Shown piece by piece: positions 7,949 to 15,903 of a stretch of DNA of 32,605 bases (position 1 is its first letter; each line of letters begins with the position of its first letter). The DNA is taken from NCBI RefSeq assembly GCF_011045075.1, contig NZ_JAAKZZ010000022.1, positions 1 to 32,605 on the forward strand, in the 5' to 3' direction. The translations under genes and the position numbers were made by a program. The notes beneath the pieces were generated by a model. It was not told where the DNA came from. It saw nothing but the letters and a program-made list of their open reading frames with translations, and did not search any database. The DNA comes from Streptomyces boncukensis (GTDB lineage Bacteria; Actinomycetota; Actinomycetes; Streptomycetales; Streptomycetaceae).

Positions 7949-7996
7949 CCGGTGCGGGGCCCGGCGCGGGGCACCGCTCCGGCGGGCGGAACGCTC

Positions 7997-9331
7997 TCAG
8001 CGCCGTGCGCCGGGTGCGTCGATCCGTCCCTCGCGCCCGGCGCCGAGGCCGAGCAGCACCAGCCCGGCGCACACGCACAGCAGCAGCACCAGCGGGACCG
8101 TCCAGCCGCCGGTCGCCTGGTGCACGGCGCCGAGCAGCAGCGGCCCGACGGCGGCCAGCAGATAGCCCCAGGTCTGCGCCATGCCGGACAGCCGGGCTGC
8201 CGTGTGCGCGTCACCGGAGCGCAGCACCATCATGGTCAGCGCCAGGCCGAGCGCGCCGCCCTGGCCGACGCCCAGCAGCGCCGCCCACAGCCACGCTCCG
8301 GCCACCGGCGCTGCCAGCAGACCGGCGATCCCGGCGGCCATCAGCGACGACACCGCCGTCGCCAGCGCCCGCTGCCCGCGCATCCGCCCGGCCAGCGTCG
8401 GCACGACGAACGAGCCCGCCATCTGCACCAGCGTGCTGAACGCGAAGACCAGGCCGGCCGTGGACCGGTTCATCCCGTGGTCGGTGAGCAGGGTCGGCAT
8501 CCAGGCGATCGTCACGTAGGCGATCAGGGACTGCGAACCCATGAACAGCGTCACCTGCCACGCCAGACGGGAGCGCGTCAGATTCGGCCCCGCCGCGTCC
8601 TGCCCCGGGTGGGCCGGGACGGCCGCCGCCTGGCCGTGCCCGGTGCCGCGCCGTGCGAGCAGCACCTGCGGCAGCCAGACCAGCGCCGCCACGGCCGCCA
8701 GCAGGGCCCAGGAGACCAGCGAACCGCGCCAGCCGCCCAGCGCGTGCTCCAGCGGCACGGCCGCTGCGGCCGAGGCGGTGGCGCCCAGGATCATCGCCGT
8801 GGAGTAGAGCGCCGTCATCCCGGCCGCCCGCTCCGGGAAGTCCCGCTTGATCAGGCCGGGCATCAGGACGTTCAGCAGCGCGATACCGGTGCCGACGACC
8901 GCGCACCCGGCGAACAGCGCCACCACGGGCGGCGCGATCCGCAGCGCGATCCCGCCGGCCAGCAGCACCAGCGCGCCGAACAGCACCGCCTCGGTGCCCC
9001 AGCGGCGCGCGAGCCGGGGCGCCAGCGGCGAGGCCACGCCCATGAAGACCAGCGGAATGGTCGTCACCAGGCTGCCCGTGGTCGACGTCAGCCCGAAACT
9101 GTCGCTGATGTCGCCGAGCACCGGGGAGACCCCGGCGAGCGCGGCGCGCATGTTCAGCGAGGCCAGCACGATGCCCAGCAGCACCAGCAGCGGGTGCGCC
9201 CGCAGCCGGACACGCGCCGCCGCCACGGGGGGCGAGGGCGCCAGGTCCTCCTCGGCGTCGATCAGTTCGGCCTCGATGAGCTCTTCCGTGCTGAGCCCGT
9301 CCTTGAGCCCTTCCTGGTGGTCCGGCGACAT
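7997..9331 (-). CDS. MFS transporter, CynX/NimT-like (444 aa)
   Basis: A 12-helix major facilitator. After a 45-residue acidic N-terminal tail, helix 1 carries the LNMRAALAGVSPVLGDI block characteristic of the CynX/NimT (cyanate, 2-nitroimidazole) subfamily. The loop after helix 2 has RLARRWG in place of the standard MFS motif. The cytoplasmic mid-loop near residues 225-245 is His/Ala/Gly-rich. The ATG at 9331 lies 18 bp after the FadR-type regulator on the same strand, so the two form one transcript. Family members export or import small organic anions and drugs. The actual substrate is unknown. Confidence 0.9.
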   Translation of the reverse strand: MSPDHQEGLKDGLSTEELIEAELIDAEEDLAPSPPVAAARVRLRAHPLLVLLGIVLASLNMRAALAGVSPVLGDISDSFGLTSTTGSLVTTIPLVFMGVASPLAPRLARRWGTEAVLFGALVLLAGGIALRIAPPVVALFAGCAVVGTGIALLNVLMPGLIKRDFPERAAGMTALYSTAMILGATASAAAAVPLEHALGGWRGSLVSWALLAAVAALVWLPQVLLARRGTGHGQAAAVPAHPGQDAAGPNLTRSRLAWQVTLFMGSQSLIAYVTIAWMPTLLTDHGMNRSTAGLVFAFSTLVQMAGSFVVPTLAGRMRGQRALATAVSSLMAAGIAGLLAAPVAGAWLWAALLGVGQGGALGLALTMMVLRSGDAHTAARLSGMAQTWGYLLAAVGPLLLGAVHQATGGWTVPLVLLLCVCAGLVLLGLGAGREGRIDAPGARR

Positions 9332-9349
9332 ACGGTGTGGTGCCCTCTT

Positions 9350-10063
9350 TCAGCTCTCGTTCGTCAGCAGCGCGTCCACGGCCTGCTTCGGTTTCGCGAG
9401 CAGCTCCCTCGCTGCCCGCTCCGCGGCCTCCGGATCGCCGCTCGCGATGGTGTCCACCAGCGTGTAGTGGTCGTCGGCGTGGATGCGGGGCATCCGCGCG
9501 TCGAGCAGCGAGGCGACCAGCGCCTCGCGCACGGAGGTGCTGAACCAGCCGTACGTCGCGCTCAGCGCGGAGTTGTGCGCGGCGTCCACCACCGCGATGT
9601 GGAACTCGATGTCGTGCTCGGCGTACAGCTCGACCCGGCCGTGCGCGGGCAGCCCCTCCTCGTCCTGGAAGGCGGCCTGTGCGTCCAGCGCGGCGCGCAT
9701 CCGGTCCAGGTCCCCGGGGAGGTGCCGCAGCGCGGCGAGACGGGCGCCCTCGGCCTCCAGCGCGATCCGCAGCTCCAGCACGTCGCGCACGTCCGCGCGG
9801 CGCACGCCGCGCACGACCTCGCCGGGGTCGGTGTGGGAGACCACGAAGGTGCCCTCGCCCTGGCGGGACCGGAGCATGCCGGAGTGCACGAGGACGCGCA
9901 CCGCCTCCCGGACGGTGTTCCGGCCGACCTGGAGCTGCTCGGCCAGGTCGTGCTCGGTGGGAATGCGCTCGCCGACGGGCCACTCGCCCGCCGTGAGCTG
10001 CGCGCGCAGCTCGGTGACCACGGTGTCGACCAGGGACTGCCGTCCCGCCGCGCGCAAGGTCAT
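9350..10063 (-). CDS. GntR-family regulator, FadR/FCD subfamily (237 aa)
   Basis: The N-terminal winged HTH covers residues 10-75, with PTEHDLAEQLQVGRNTVREA as the core and RQGEGTFV as the wing. The C-terminal all-helical FCD ligand domain spans about 90-225. Metal-binding residues are visible in AEHDIEFH and DDHYTLVD, but the usual third His near the C-terminus (xxHL) reads RELL, so the metal site may be incomplete or moved. It is encoded directly upstream of the CynX-like transporter and probably represses both from a site near 10109-10123. The ligand is likely an organic acid handled by the transporter (inference). Confidence 0.92.
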   Translation of the reverse strand: MTLRAAGRQSLVDTVVTELRAQLTAGEWPVGERIPTEHDLAEQLQVGRNTVREAVRVLVHSGMLRSRQGEGTFVVSHTDPGEVVRGVRRADVRDVLELRIALEAEGARLAALRHLPGDLDRMRAALDAQAAFQDEEGLPAHGRVELYAEHDIEFHIAVVDAAHNSALSATYGWFSTSVREALVASLLDARMPRIHADDHYTLVDTIASGDPEAAERAARELLAKPKQAVDALLTNES

Positions 10064-10108
10064 ACCGGTACCCGTCTCTTCCGCTCAGTGATTCGCCCGG
10101 TTGCCCAG

Positions 10109-10123
10109 TCATCCTACAACTGA
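10109..10123 (-). promoter_or_regulatory. Putative GntR operator overlapping a TAGGAT -10
   Basis: On the minus strand TCAGTTGTAGGATGA contains TAGGAT (10111-10116), a very good Streptomyces -10, 47 bp before the GntR start. TTGTAGGATGA also resembles FadR-type half-sites (TnGTnnnACnA-like). Autoregulation of the GntR-MFS pair is likely. Confidence 0.5.
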
Positions 10124-10133
10124 CGGTACACGG

Positions 10134-10162
10134 CCGGTGGGCCCCGCCCCGGGGCCCACCGG
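10134..10162 (-). terminator. Strong terminator of the FAD oxidase gene
   Basis: A perfect 12-bp stem (CCGGTGGGCCCC with GGGGCCCACCGG) encloses a 5-nt loop. It starts 10 bp after the stop codon of the minus-strand gene ending at 10173. Confidence 0.8.
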
Positions 10163-10172
10163 TCACGTGGGG

Positions 10173-12116
10173 CTACCCGGCCTCGGGCAGCCCCTGGGTG
10201 AAGCGGAACAGGTCCACCGGGTCGTACGCCTCCTTGAGGGCGTGCAGCCGCTCCAGGTCCGCGGGCTCGTAGCACGCCCGTACGGTGGCTTCGTCCTGCG
10301 GGCCGTACAGGAAGTTCAGCCGCCGCCCCAGCGTGTGCCCGCGGACCGCGTCCAGGGCGCGGCCGTGCAGCGCGCGTACCGTCCCGCTGTCCGTGCCGTC
10401 GAGCGGGGAGAGCACGGACAGCAGATAGGCGGCGTCCCGGTGGCCCACCGCGTCCGGCGCCCCGGACCCGCGGGCGAACGCGCCGCCCAGATGGCGCACC
10501 CCGAGGACGCACATCACCCCGGCGTCCGGACCGGCCTCGCGCAGCACGCCGCTCACCTCGTCCGGGCCGAGCCCTCCCTCGTCCAGCAGCACGTTGTCAC
10601 TGCGGTAGGCGTGCGGTGCGTCCGGCTCGCTGAAGACCGAGGCCGACTCCGTGTACGGCATCTCCCGCAGCTCGTCCACCAGCGGCTCCCCGAGTGTCGC
10701 GCGCAGCGTCGCGACCAGCTTCTCGCCGTCCTCCCGCGACCCGGTGAACGCGATGTGCACCTGCGCCAGGTAGCGCCCGCGCAGCGGCTCGGGCACGTCG
10801 GGCACGTCGGGCAGGGGGAGCAGCGAGAGGGCGGAGGACATCTCCTCGGGGACCGTGCGCGTCCACTCCCGCCAGGCGGCCAGAATCTCCTCAGCGGCCC
10901 CCGCGCCGCCGTCGTGGACCAGCCTGCCGCCGTAGATCCGCTCCACGGGCACCAGGTCCAGTTCCATCCCGGTGACCACGCCGAGGCCGCCCCCGCCCCC
11001 GCGCAGCCCGCGGAACAGCTCCGGATCGCTCCCGGCGGTGACCTGCCGCAGCCGCCCGTCGCCCGTGACCACCTCGATCCGGCGCACATGGTCCGTCGCG
11101 TAGCCGTACCGCCGCCCCAGAACGCCGACCCCGCCGCCCAGCACGTACGAGACGACGCCCACGCCCGGGAAGGAGCCGTTGACCGGCGCCAGGCCGTACC
11201 GCCCCGCCTGGGCCACCAGGTCCCCCGCACGGACGCCCGCCTCGACCCAGGCGGTGCGCGCCTCGGGGTCCACCCGGATGCCCGTCATCCGGCGCGTGCT
11301 GACCAGCACGCCGCCGCGCGCGGAGCGCGCCAGGCCGTGCCCCGTCGCCTGCACGGCCACCGGCAGCCCGCGCCGCCGCGCGTCCGCCACCGCCTGCCGT
11401 ACGTCCTCGGCGGACCGGGCGAGGACCACCTCGTCCGGCCGGTGCCGGTCGCCCGCCTGGAAGCCCTCGCACTCCGCGTCGTAGCCCTCGTCGCCGGGCG
11501 TGAGCAGCATCCCGCCGGGCGGCGCCCACTCCGGGTCCCGGCCCAGCCAGGCGGCCAGCCGTGCGTACGCGTCCGCGTCCCCGGGCACCTCGTGCACCGG
11601 GCCGAACGGCACGCCCTCACCGCGCATGTCCCCGGGCAGCATCCTCCGGGCGGTCTCCAGCGCGGCGGCGGCCGGCCCTTCGTCCGGGCCGCTGGGCCGG
11701 CCGAGCGCCCGCGCGAGGTCCCAGGTGTGCGCGACCGTCTCCATCGTCCACACCTCCAGCGCGGTGCGGCCCGGTGCCTCGCCCCAGGGCGCCGCGACGG
11801 TGTCCGCCAGCCGGGCGCCGTCCGCCCAGGCCGCGCGCGCCTGCTGTGCCGCGTCCGCGAAGGCCGCCGCCCAGCCACTGTCGGTGACGCCCGTCACCTG
11901 GGTGGACATGTCATGCGACGCGCCTCCCCGCCCGACGTGCGCGACGCGCCGCATCACGCCGGTCACATGGCCCAGCAGCTCGCGTACGGCGAACTCCGCA
12001 CACGGTGTGGGCCGCTCCAGATGCTCGGGCCGCACGGAGCCGACGAGTGCTGCCAGCCGGTCGGCGGCCTGGTCGAAACGGGGACGCGGATCCGTCACGG
12101 CGGGTGTCTCGTTCAC
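10173..12116 (-). CDS. Fusion of TIGR03086/DinB-like domain and BBE-type FAD-linked oxidase (647 aa)
   Basis: Residues 10-198 match the TIGR03086/maleylpyruvate-isomerase-like fold: TPCAEFAVRELLGH with H50, and ETVAHTWDLARALGR with H130, the expected metal or thiol-site histidines. Residues 203-647 form a berberine-bridge-enzyme-like oxidase: flavin His H260 in ATGHGLA, FAD loop NGSFPGVG then LGGGVGVLGRRYG, GGGGGLGVVT (373-382), and the C-terminal BBE motif YDPVDLFRFTQ. The Cys of the usual GxCxxVG motif is replaced by Ser315, so FAD should be linked only through His. The GTG at 12116 has an excellent AAGGAGA ribosome site. The gene is divergent from the WYL regulator. The domain pairing is unusual and the substrate is unknown. 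Confidence 0.9.
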   Translation of the reverse strand: MNETPAVTDPRPRFDQAADRLAALVGSVRPEHLERPTPCAEFAVRELLGHVTGVMRRVAHVGRGGASHDMSTQVTGVTDSGWAAAFADAAQQARAAWADGARLADTVAAPWGEAPGRTALEVWTMETVAHTWDLARALGRPSGPDEGPAAAALETARRMLPGDMRGEGVPFGPVHEVPGDADAYARLAAWLGRDPEWAPPGGMLLTPGDEGYDAECEGFQAGDRHRPDEVVLARSAEDVRQAVADARRRGLPVAVQATGHGLARSARGGVLVSTRRMTGIRVDPEARTAWVEAGVRAGDLVAQAGRYGLAPVNGSFPGVGVVSYVLGGGVGVLGRRYGYATDHVRRIEVVTGDGRLRQVTAGSDPELFRGLRGGGGGLGVVTGMELDLVPVERIYGGRLVHDGGAGAAEEILAAWREWTRTVPEEMSSALSLLPLPDVPDVPEPLRGRYLAQVHIAFTGSREDGEKLVATLRATLGEPLVDELREMPYTESASVFSEPDAPHAYRSDNVLLDEGGLGPDEVSGVLREAGPDAGVMCVLGVRHLGGAFARGSGAPDAVGHRDAAYLLSVLSPLDGTDSGTVRALHGRALDAVRGHTLGRRLNFLYGPQDEATVRACYEPADLERLHALKEAYDPVDLFRFTQGLPEAG

Positions 12117-12195
12117 GGTGTCTCCTTCCAGACAGCGGGGAGTCTTCCGCGATAACTGGACATCGGCCGTCAAGTTTCCGAGGCACCCTGGAGGC
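12117..12195. promoter_or_regulatory. Divergent promoter region of the FAD oxidase and WYL regulator
   Basis: This 79-bp gap must carry both promoters. TTGACG is seen on the minus strand at 12168-12173 and GTTATC at 12151-12156, but their spacing does not make a standard promoter. The WYL regulator is the natural candidate to bind here. Confidence 0.4.
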
Positions 12196-13260
12196 GTGAA
12201 ATCCGACCGCCTTCTGTCGATCCTGCTGCTCCTCCAGACCCGCGGCCGCGTCCGGGCCGGCGAGCTGGCCGAGCGGCTGGAGGTCTCGCCGCGCACGATC
12301 TACCGCGACATCGACTCCCTCTCCGCGGCGGGCGTGCCCGTCTACGCGGAGCGCGGCCGGAACGGCGGCATCGCGCTGCTGCCGGGCTTCCGTACGGACG
12401 TCAGCGGACTGACGACCGACGAGGCGCGCGCCCTGTTCGTCCTGGCGGCGGAGGGCGCCCATACGGCGCTCGGCCTGGAGGGCGCGCTCGGCTCGGCGCT
12501 GCGCAAGGTGATGGCCGCGCTGCCCGCGCCGCACCGCCCCGCCGCCGAGCTGATCCGGCGCCGCATCATCGTCGACCCGGGCCCCTGGCTGGCGGCCGAA
12601 CAGCCGGCGGTCGACCTGGACGTCCTGCACACCGGGGTGTTCGCGGACCGGCGGCTGCGCATCCGCTACCGGCACAGCGGCGCGGAGCGCCACCGTACGT
12701 ACACCGTCGATCCGTACGGCCTGGTGAGCAAAGGGGGGATCTGGTACCTCGTCGCCGACCGCCGTGGCACGGCCGCCCTCTTCCGCGTGGACCGCATCGC
12801 CGCGGCGACCGTCACGGACGCGCCCGTACGGCGCCGGGAGGGCGTCGAACTGGCCGAGGTGTGGGAGGTGCTGCGCCGCCGCGTCGAGGAGCGGCCGAAC
12901 CCGGTGCGGGTGACCGTGCGGGTGCGGCGGGAGCGGCTCGACATGTTCCTGCGCTTCCTGGGGCGCTACGTGACCGACGTACCCGCGCGGCGCGGAGCGC
13001 ATCACCAGCAGGACGCGGAGCAGGACGCGGAGGAGAGCACGGAGGGGGACGCGGAGAGCGCATGGGTGACCGTCCGGATGGCGTTCCCGCTCCTCGCGGC
13101 GGTCACCCTGCTGCTGCAGTTCGCCGCCTGGGTCGAGGTGACAGATCCGCCTGAGGCGCGTGCCCTGCTCGTGGAGCGCGCCTCAGGCGTTCTCGCGCTC
13201 TACGGGACGGCTCCGGCGGCCTCGGCGGCTCCGGCAGCCCCGGCGGCCTCGGACGGCTGA
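12196..13260 (+). CDS. WYL-domain transcriptional regulator (YafY/PafC-type, 354 aa)
   Basis: The N-terminal helix-turn-helix (residues 3-58) has the family core ELAERLEVSPRTIYRDIDSL followed by GVPVYAERGRNGGI. The WYL domain spans about 135-215, with GGIWYLVADRRG giving the Trp-Tyr-Leu triad. The C-terminal WCX-like extension is interrupted by an acidic low-complexity insert with DAEQDAEE and GDAES, near residues 275-290. The protein ends in an Ala/Pro repeat tail. The GTG at 12196 follows a GGAGG that is very close, so the start is supported mainly by homology. The last 61 bp overlap the end of the convergent MFS gene. It probably controls the divergent FAD oxidase. Confidence 0.92.
   Translation: MKSDRLLSILLLLQTRGRVRAGELAERLEVSPRTIYRDIDSLSAAGVPVYAERGRNGGIALLPGFRTDVSGLTTDEARALFVLAAEGAHTALGLEGALGSALRKVMAALPAPHRPAAELIRRRIIVDPGPWLAAEQPAVDLDVLHTGVFADRRLRIRYRHSGAERHRTYTVDPYGLVSKGGIWYLVADRRGTAALFRVDRIAAATVTDAPVRRREGVELAEVWEVLRRRVEERPNPVRVTVRVRRERLDMFLRFLGRYVTDVPARRGAHHQQDAEQDAEESTEGDAESAWVTVRMAFPLLAAVTLLLQFAAWVEVTDPPEARALLVERASGVLALYGTAPAASAAPAAPAASDG
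13148..13189 (-). terminator. 13-bp inverted repeat inside WYL gene, positioned as MFS terminator
   Basis: CGCCTGAGGCGCG (13148-13160) pairs perfectly with CGCGCCTCAGGCG (13177-13189) around a 16-nt loop. It starts 10 bp beyond the stop codon of the minus-strand MFS gene, yet lies inside the coding sequence of the WYL gene. Confidence 0.65.
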
Positions 13261-14765
13261 GCGCCGCCCGGACGCTCCTTCGGCCGCTCCGGCGGCTCCC
13301 CGTGCCCGGGGGCGTGCTCCCGGACGACCACCAGCACCGCGACGCCGACCAGCAGCGCGGTCACCCCGCAGATCACGAAGATCCGGTCGAGGCCCGCTGC
13401 GAACGCCTCCCGCACCAGTCCCATGGGCACGCCCGCCTCCCCGGCCTGGCCGCCGCTCACCGCGTCCGCAGCGCCGTGCGGAACGCCGTGTGCGCCCAGC
13501 ACGCCGGCCACCCGGGAGGCGAAGACGGTGCCCAGGACGGCCACCCCCAGCGCGTAGCCGAGCTGCCGGGAGGTGTTGACGGCGCCGCTCGCCATGCCCG
13601 CGCGCTCCGGGGGCGCGGCGCCCAGCGCCGCGGACATCAGCACGGTCAGCGACATCCCCACGCCGACCCCGATCACCACGGCGCCCGGCAGCAGCGCCGT
13701 CCACGACGAACCCGGTCCCACCAGGGTCATCAGCAGCACACCGCAGCCGATCACCAGGATCCCGGTGCCCAGCGGCAACTGCGGCCGCATCCGCAGGAAG
13801 AACCGGCCGCCGACCCCGGACACCAGGAAGGCCGCGCCCGCCATGGGCAGCATCGAAGCGCCCGCCGCCAGGGGGCTCATGCCCAGCACCGACTGCGCCC
13901 ACAGCGAGCTGTAGACGAGGTGGGTGAAGGCGGCCGCCTGCGTCAGCAGGGCGGCGGCCATCAGCACGGCGAACGAGGGCCGCCGCAGCAGCGACAGGTC
14001 CAGCAGCGGCGCCCTGCGGCCCCGCTCGGCCAGGACGAAGCCCACAGCGGCGGACGGGGCCACCGTCAGCGCCAGCAGGGCCCAGCGGTCCGTCCAGCCC
14101 GCCTCACCGCCCCGCACCAGCCCGTACGTCAGGGCTCCCGCGGCCAGGGTGAACAGCCCGGCACCCGGCCAGTCGATCCCCCTGCGGCCACCCGCGGGGC
14201 CGGCCGGCGCCCTGGACTCCGGGACGGTGCGGAGCGTGATCCACACGGCCACCGCGGAGATCGGCAGGTTGATGAAGAAGATCGCCCGCCAGTCGGCGTA
14301 CTCGGTCAGCAGCCCGCCCAGCGTCAGTCCGAAACCGGTGGCGGCGCCGTTCACCGCGCCCCAGACGCCGAACGCGATCGCCCGGTCCCGGCCCTGGTAC
14401 GTGGCGGTGATCAGCGGCGCGTTGGCCGCGAACACGGCCGCGGCGCCGGCGCCCTGCACGGCGCGCGCCGCGATCAGCGTGCCCTCGTCCGGAGCCAGAC
14501 CGCACACCAGCGAGGAGAGCGCGAACACGGCGAGACCCAGCGTGAACACCCGGCGCCTGCCGTGCAGATCGGCCAGGGAGCCCGCGGCCATCAGCAGCGC
14601 GGCGAGCGCGACCGCGTAGATGTCCACGACCCACTGGAGCGCGGTGAAGGAGGCGTGCAGCGAGCGCGCCATCTCCGGCAGCGCCGTGTTCACGATGGTC
14701 ACGTCAATGAGCAGCATGAAGCCGCCGAGACATATGGCCGTCAGCGGCCACCATTTGTTCGTCAT
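13200..14765 (-). CDS. MFS drug exporter, DHA2/EmrB-QacA type, 14 TM (521 aa)
   Basis: A DHA2-family drug:proton antiporter. Helix 1 holds GGFMLLIDVTIVNTALPEM, the classical D1/motif-A start of this family, followed by GSLADLHGRRR (motif A) and motif C-like glycines in helix 5 (AVNGAATGFGLTLGG). About 14 hydrophobic segments are present. The C-terminal tail is Pro/Glu-rich and then Ala-rich. The ATG at 14765 matches the family start (MTNKWWPL), while in-frame codons further upstream look non-coding. It is divergent from the AsnC-type regulator at 14842, which probably controls it, and overlaps the WYL gene by 61 bp tail to tail. Confidence 0.92.
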   Translation of the reverse strand: MTNKWWPLTAICLGGFMLLIDVTIVNTALPEMARSLHASFTALQWVVDIYAVALAALLMAAGSLADLHGRRRVFTLGLAVFALSSLVCGLAPDEGTLIAARAVQGAGAAAVFAANAPLITATYQGRDRAIAFGVWGAVNGAATGFGLTLGGLLTEYADWRAIFFINLPISAVAVWITLRTVPESRAPAGPAGGRRGIDWPGAGLFTLAAGALTYGLVRGGEAGWTDRWALLALTVAPSAAVGFVLAERGRRAPLLDLSLLRRPSFAVLMAAALLTQAAAFTHLVYSSLWAQSVLGMSPLAAGASMLPMAGAAFLVSGVGGRFFLRMRPQLPLGTGILVIGCGVLLMTLVGPGSSWTALLPGAVVIGVGVGMSLTVLMSAALGAAPPERAGMASGAVNTSRQLGYALGVAVLGTVFASRVAGVLGAHGVPHGAADAVSGGQAGEAGVPMGLVREAFAAGLDRIFVICGVTALLVGVAVLVVVREHAPGHGEPPERPKERPGGAQPSEAAGAAGAAEAAGAVP

Positions 14766-14841
14766 GCCGCCAGCGTGGGAGCGGACCCGCACGGCGCCCC
14801 AGCCGGCATCGGAGCTGCGGCGGAATCCGACGCTGTCTAGC

Positions 14842-15864
14842 ATGAGCATGGTGGAAACCGACATACCTCGTGCGGGGCGCCGCGAGCTGCCGTCGCTGGA
14901 CGACCTGGACCGGCAGATCGGGCATGCGCTGCAGCTCGACGGCAGGGCCCCGTTCGCGCGGATCGCGGAGGTGCTGGGGGTCTCCGACCAGACGGTGGCC
15001 CGCCGCTACACCAAGCTCCGCTCCGGCGGCCTGGTGCGCGTCCTGGGGCTGACCGAGCCGGAGGTACTCGGCGAGACGGTGTGGTTCCTCCGCGTCCAGG
15101 CCACCCCCGACGCCGCCGTACCGATCGGCCGGGCACTGACACGCAGGACGGACACCTCCTGGGTGGCGATGGTCGCCGGCGGTACGGAGGTCAGTGCGGT
15201 GGCCAGGTCGGGCGCCGAAGCCGACTCCCAGGGGGACCTGTTGCTGCTGCGCGACCTGCCGCGCACCCGCGGGGTGCTGGGCGTGCACGCGTACTGCCAG
15301 CTGCACCAGTTCTTCGGCGGTGCCCAGGGGCTCGTCCTCAAGTCCGGGATGCTCAGCCCCGAGCAGGTCGCCGCGCTGGCCCCGCCTCCGGCCGAGCCGC
15401 CCGGCGAGCCTGTCGTGCTGGCCCCGGACGACCACCGGCTGCTGGAGGTGCTCGCCCGGGAGGGCCGCACACCGGTCGCCGAACTCGCCGCCGCCACGGG
15501 ATGGTCGCCCAGCACCGTGCGCCGCCGGATGGCCGAGCTGCGCGCGAACGGGGCGCTGTACTTCGACGTCGACTCCAGCCACCAGCTGTACGGGCTCAGT
15601 TCGCGCGTCGGGCTCTGGCTCTCCGTGCCGCCTTCCGGGCTCGTCGCCACGGGGGAGGCGCTGGCGGCACACCCGGAGGTGGCCTTCGCCTGCGCGACGA
15701 CCGGGGCGGCGAACCTCTTCGCCATCGCCGTGTGCCGGGACACGGCGGCGCTGTACGCGTATCTGACCGGGCCGGTCGCGCGGCTGCCGGACGTACGGCA
15801 GGTGGAGACGTTCGCGATGATCCGCACGCTGAAGGGGCCGGGCCCCTACGTCCCGCCGCGCTAG
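14842..15864 (+). CDS. Lrp/AsnC-family regulator with two HTH units (340 aa)
   Basis: The protein is about twice the usual 150-residue length. The first AsnC HTH lies at 19-64 (DRQIGHALQLDGRAPFARIA then TVARRYTKL), followed by a RAM-like ligand domain (75-160). A second HTH lies at 196-240 (AELAAATGWSPSTVRRRM), followed by a second ligand domain to the end. Such tandem proteins can fold as a pseudo-dimer. Two start codons are close, ATG at 14842 and ATG at 14848, and no strong ribosome site is present. The 76-bp divergent gap with the DHA2 exporter makes that exporter the likely target. The effector may be an amino acid or aromatic compound, but the sequence does not show it. Confidence 0.92.
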   Translation: MSMVETDIPRAGRRELPSLDDLDRQIGHALQLDGRAPFARIAEVLGVSDQTVARRYTKLRSGGLVRVLGLTEPEVLGETVWFLRVQATPDAAVPIGRALTRRTDTSWVAMVAGGTEVSAVARSGAEADSQGDLLLLRDLPRTRGVLGVHAYCQLHQFFGGAQGLVLKSGMLSPEQVAALAPPPAEPPGEPVVLAPDDHRLLEVLAREGRTPVAELAAATGWSPSTVRRRMAELRANGALYFDVDSSHQLYGLSSRVGLWLSVPPSGLVATGEALAAHPEVAFACATTGAANLFAIAVCRDTAALYAYLTGPVARLPDVRQVETFAMIRTLKGPGPYVPPR

Positions 15865-15903
15865 GCGCGCCCGGTCAAAGGCACGGGGAACTGCGCGACC
15901 GGC
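15865..15903. repeat. Streptomyces-type dispersed intergenic repeat and hairpin between convergent genes
   Basis: CCGGTC (15871-15876) pairs with GACCGG (15897-15902), enclosing GCACGGGGAACTGCGCG. I recognise the GGGGAACTGCGCGACC core as a sequence that recurs between genes in many Streptomyces genomes (from memory, not searched). It fills the whole gap and probably acts as a bidirectional terminator. Confidence 0.6.
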
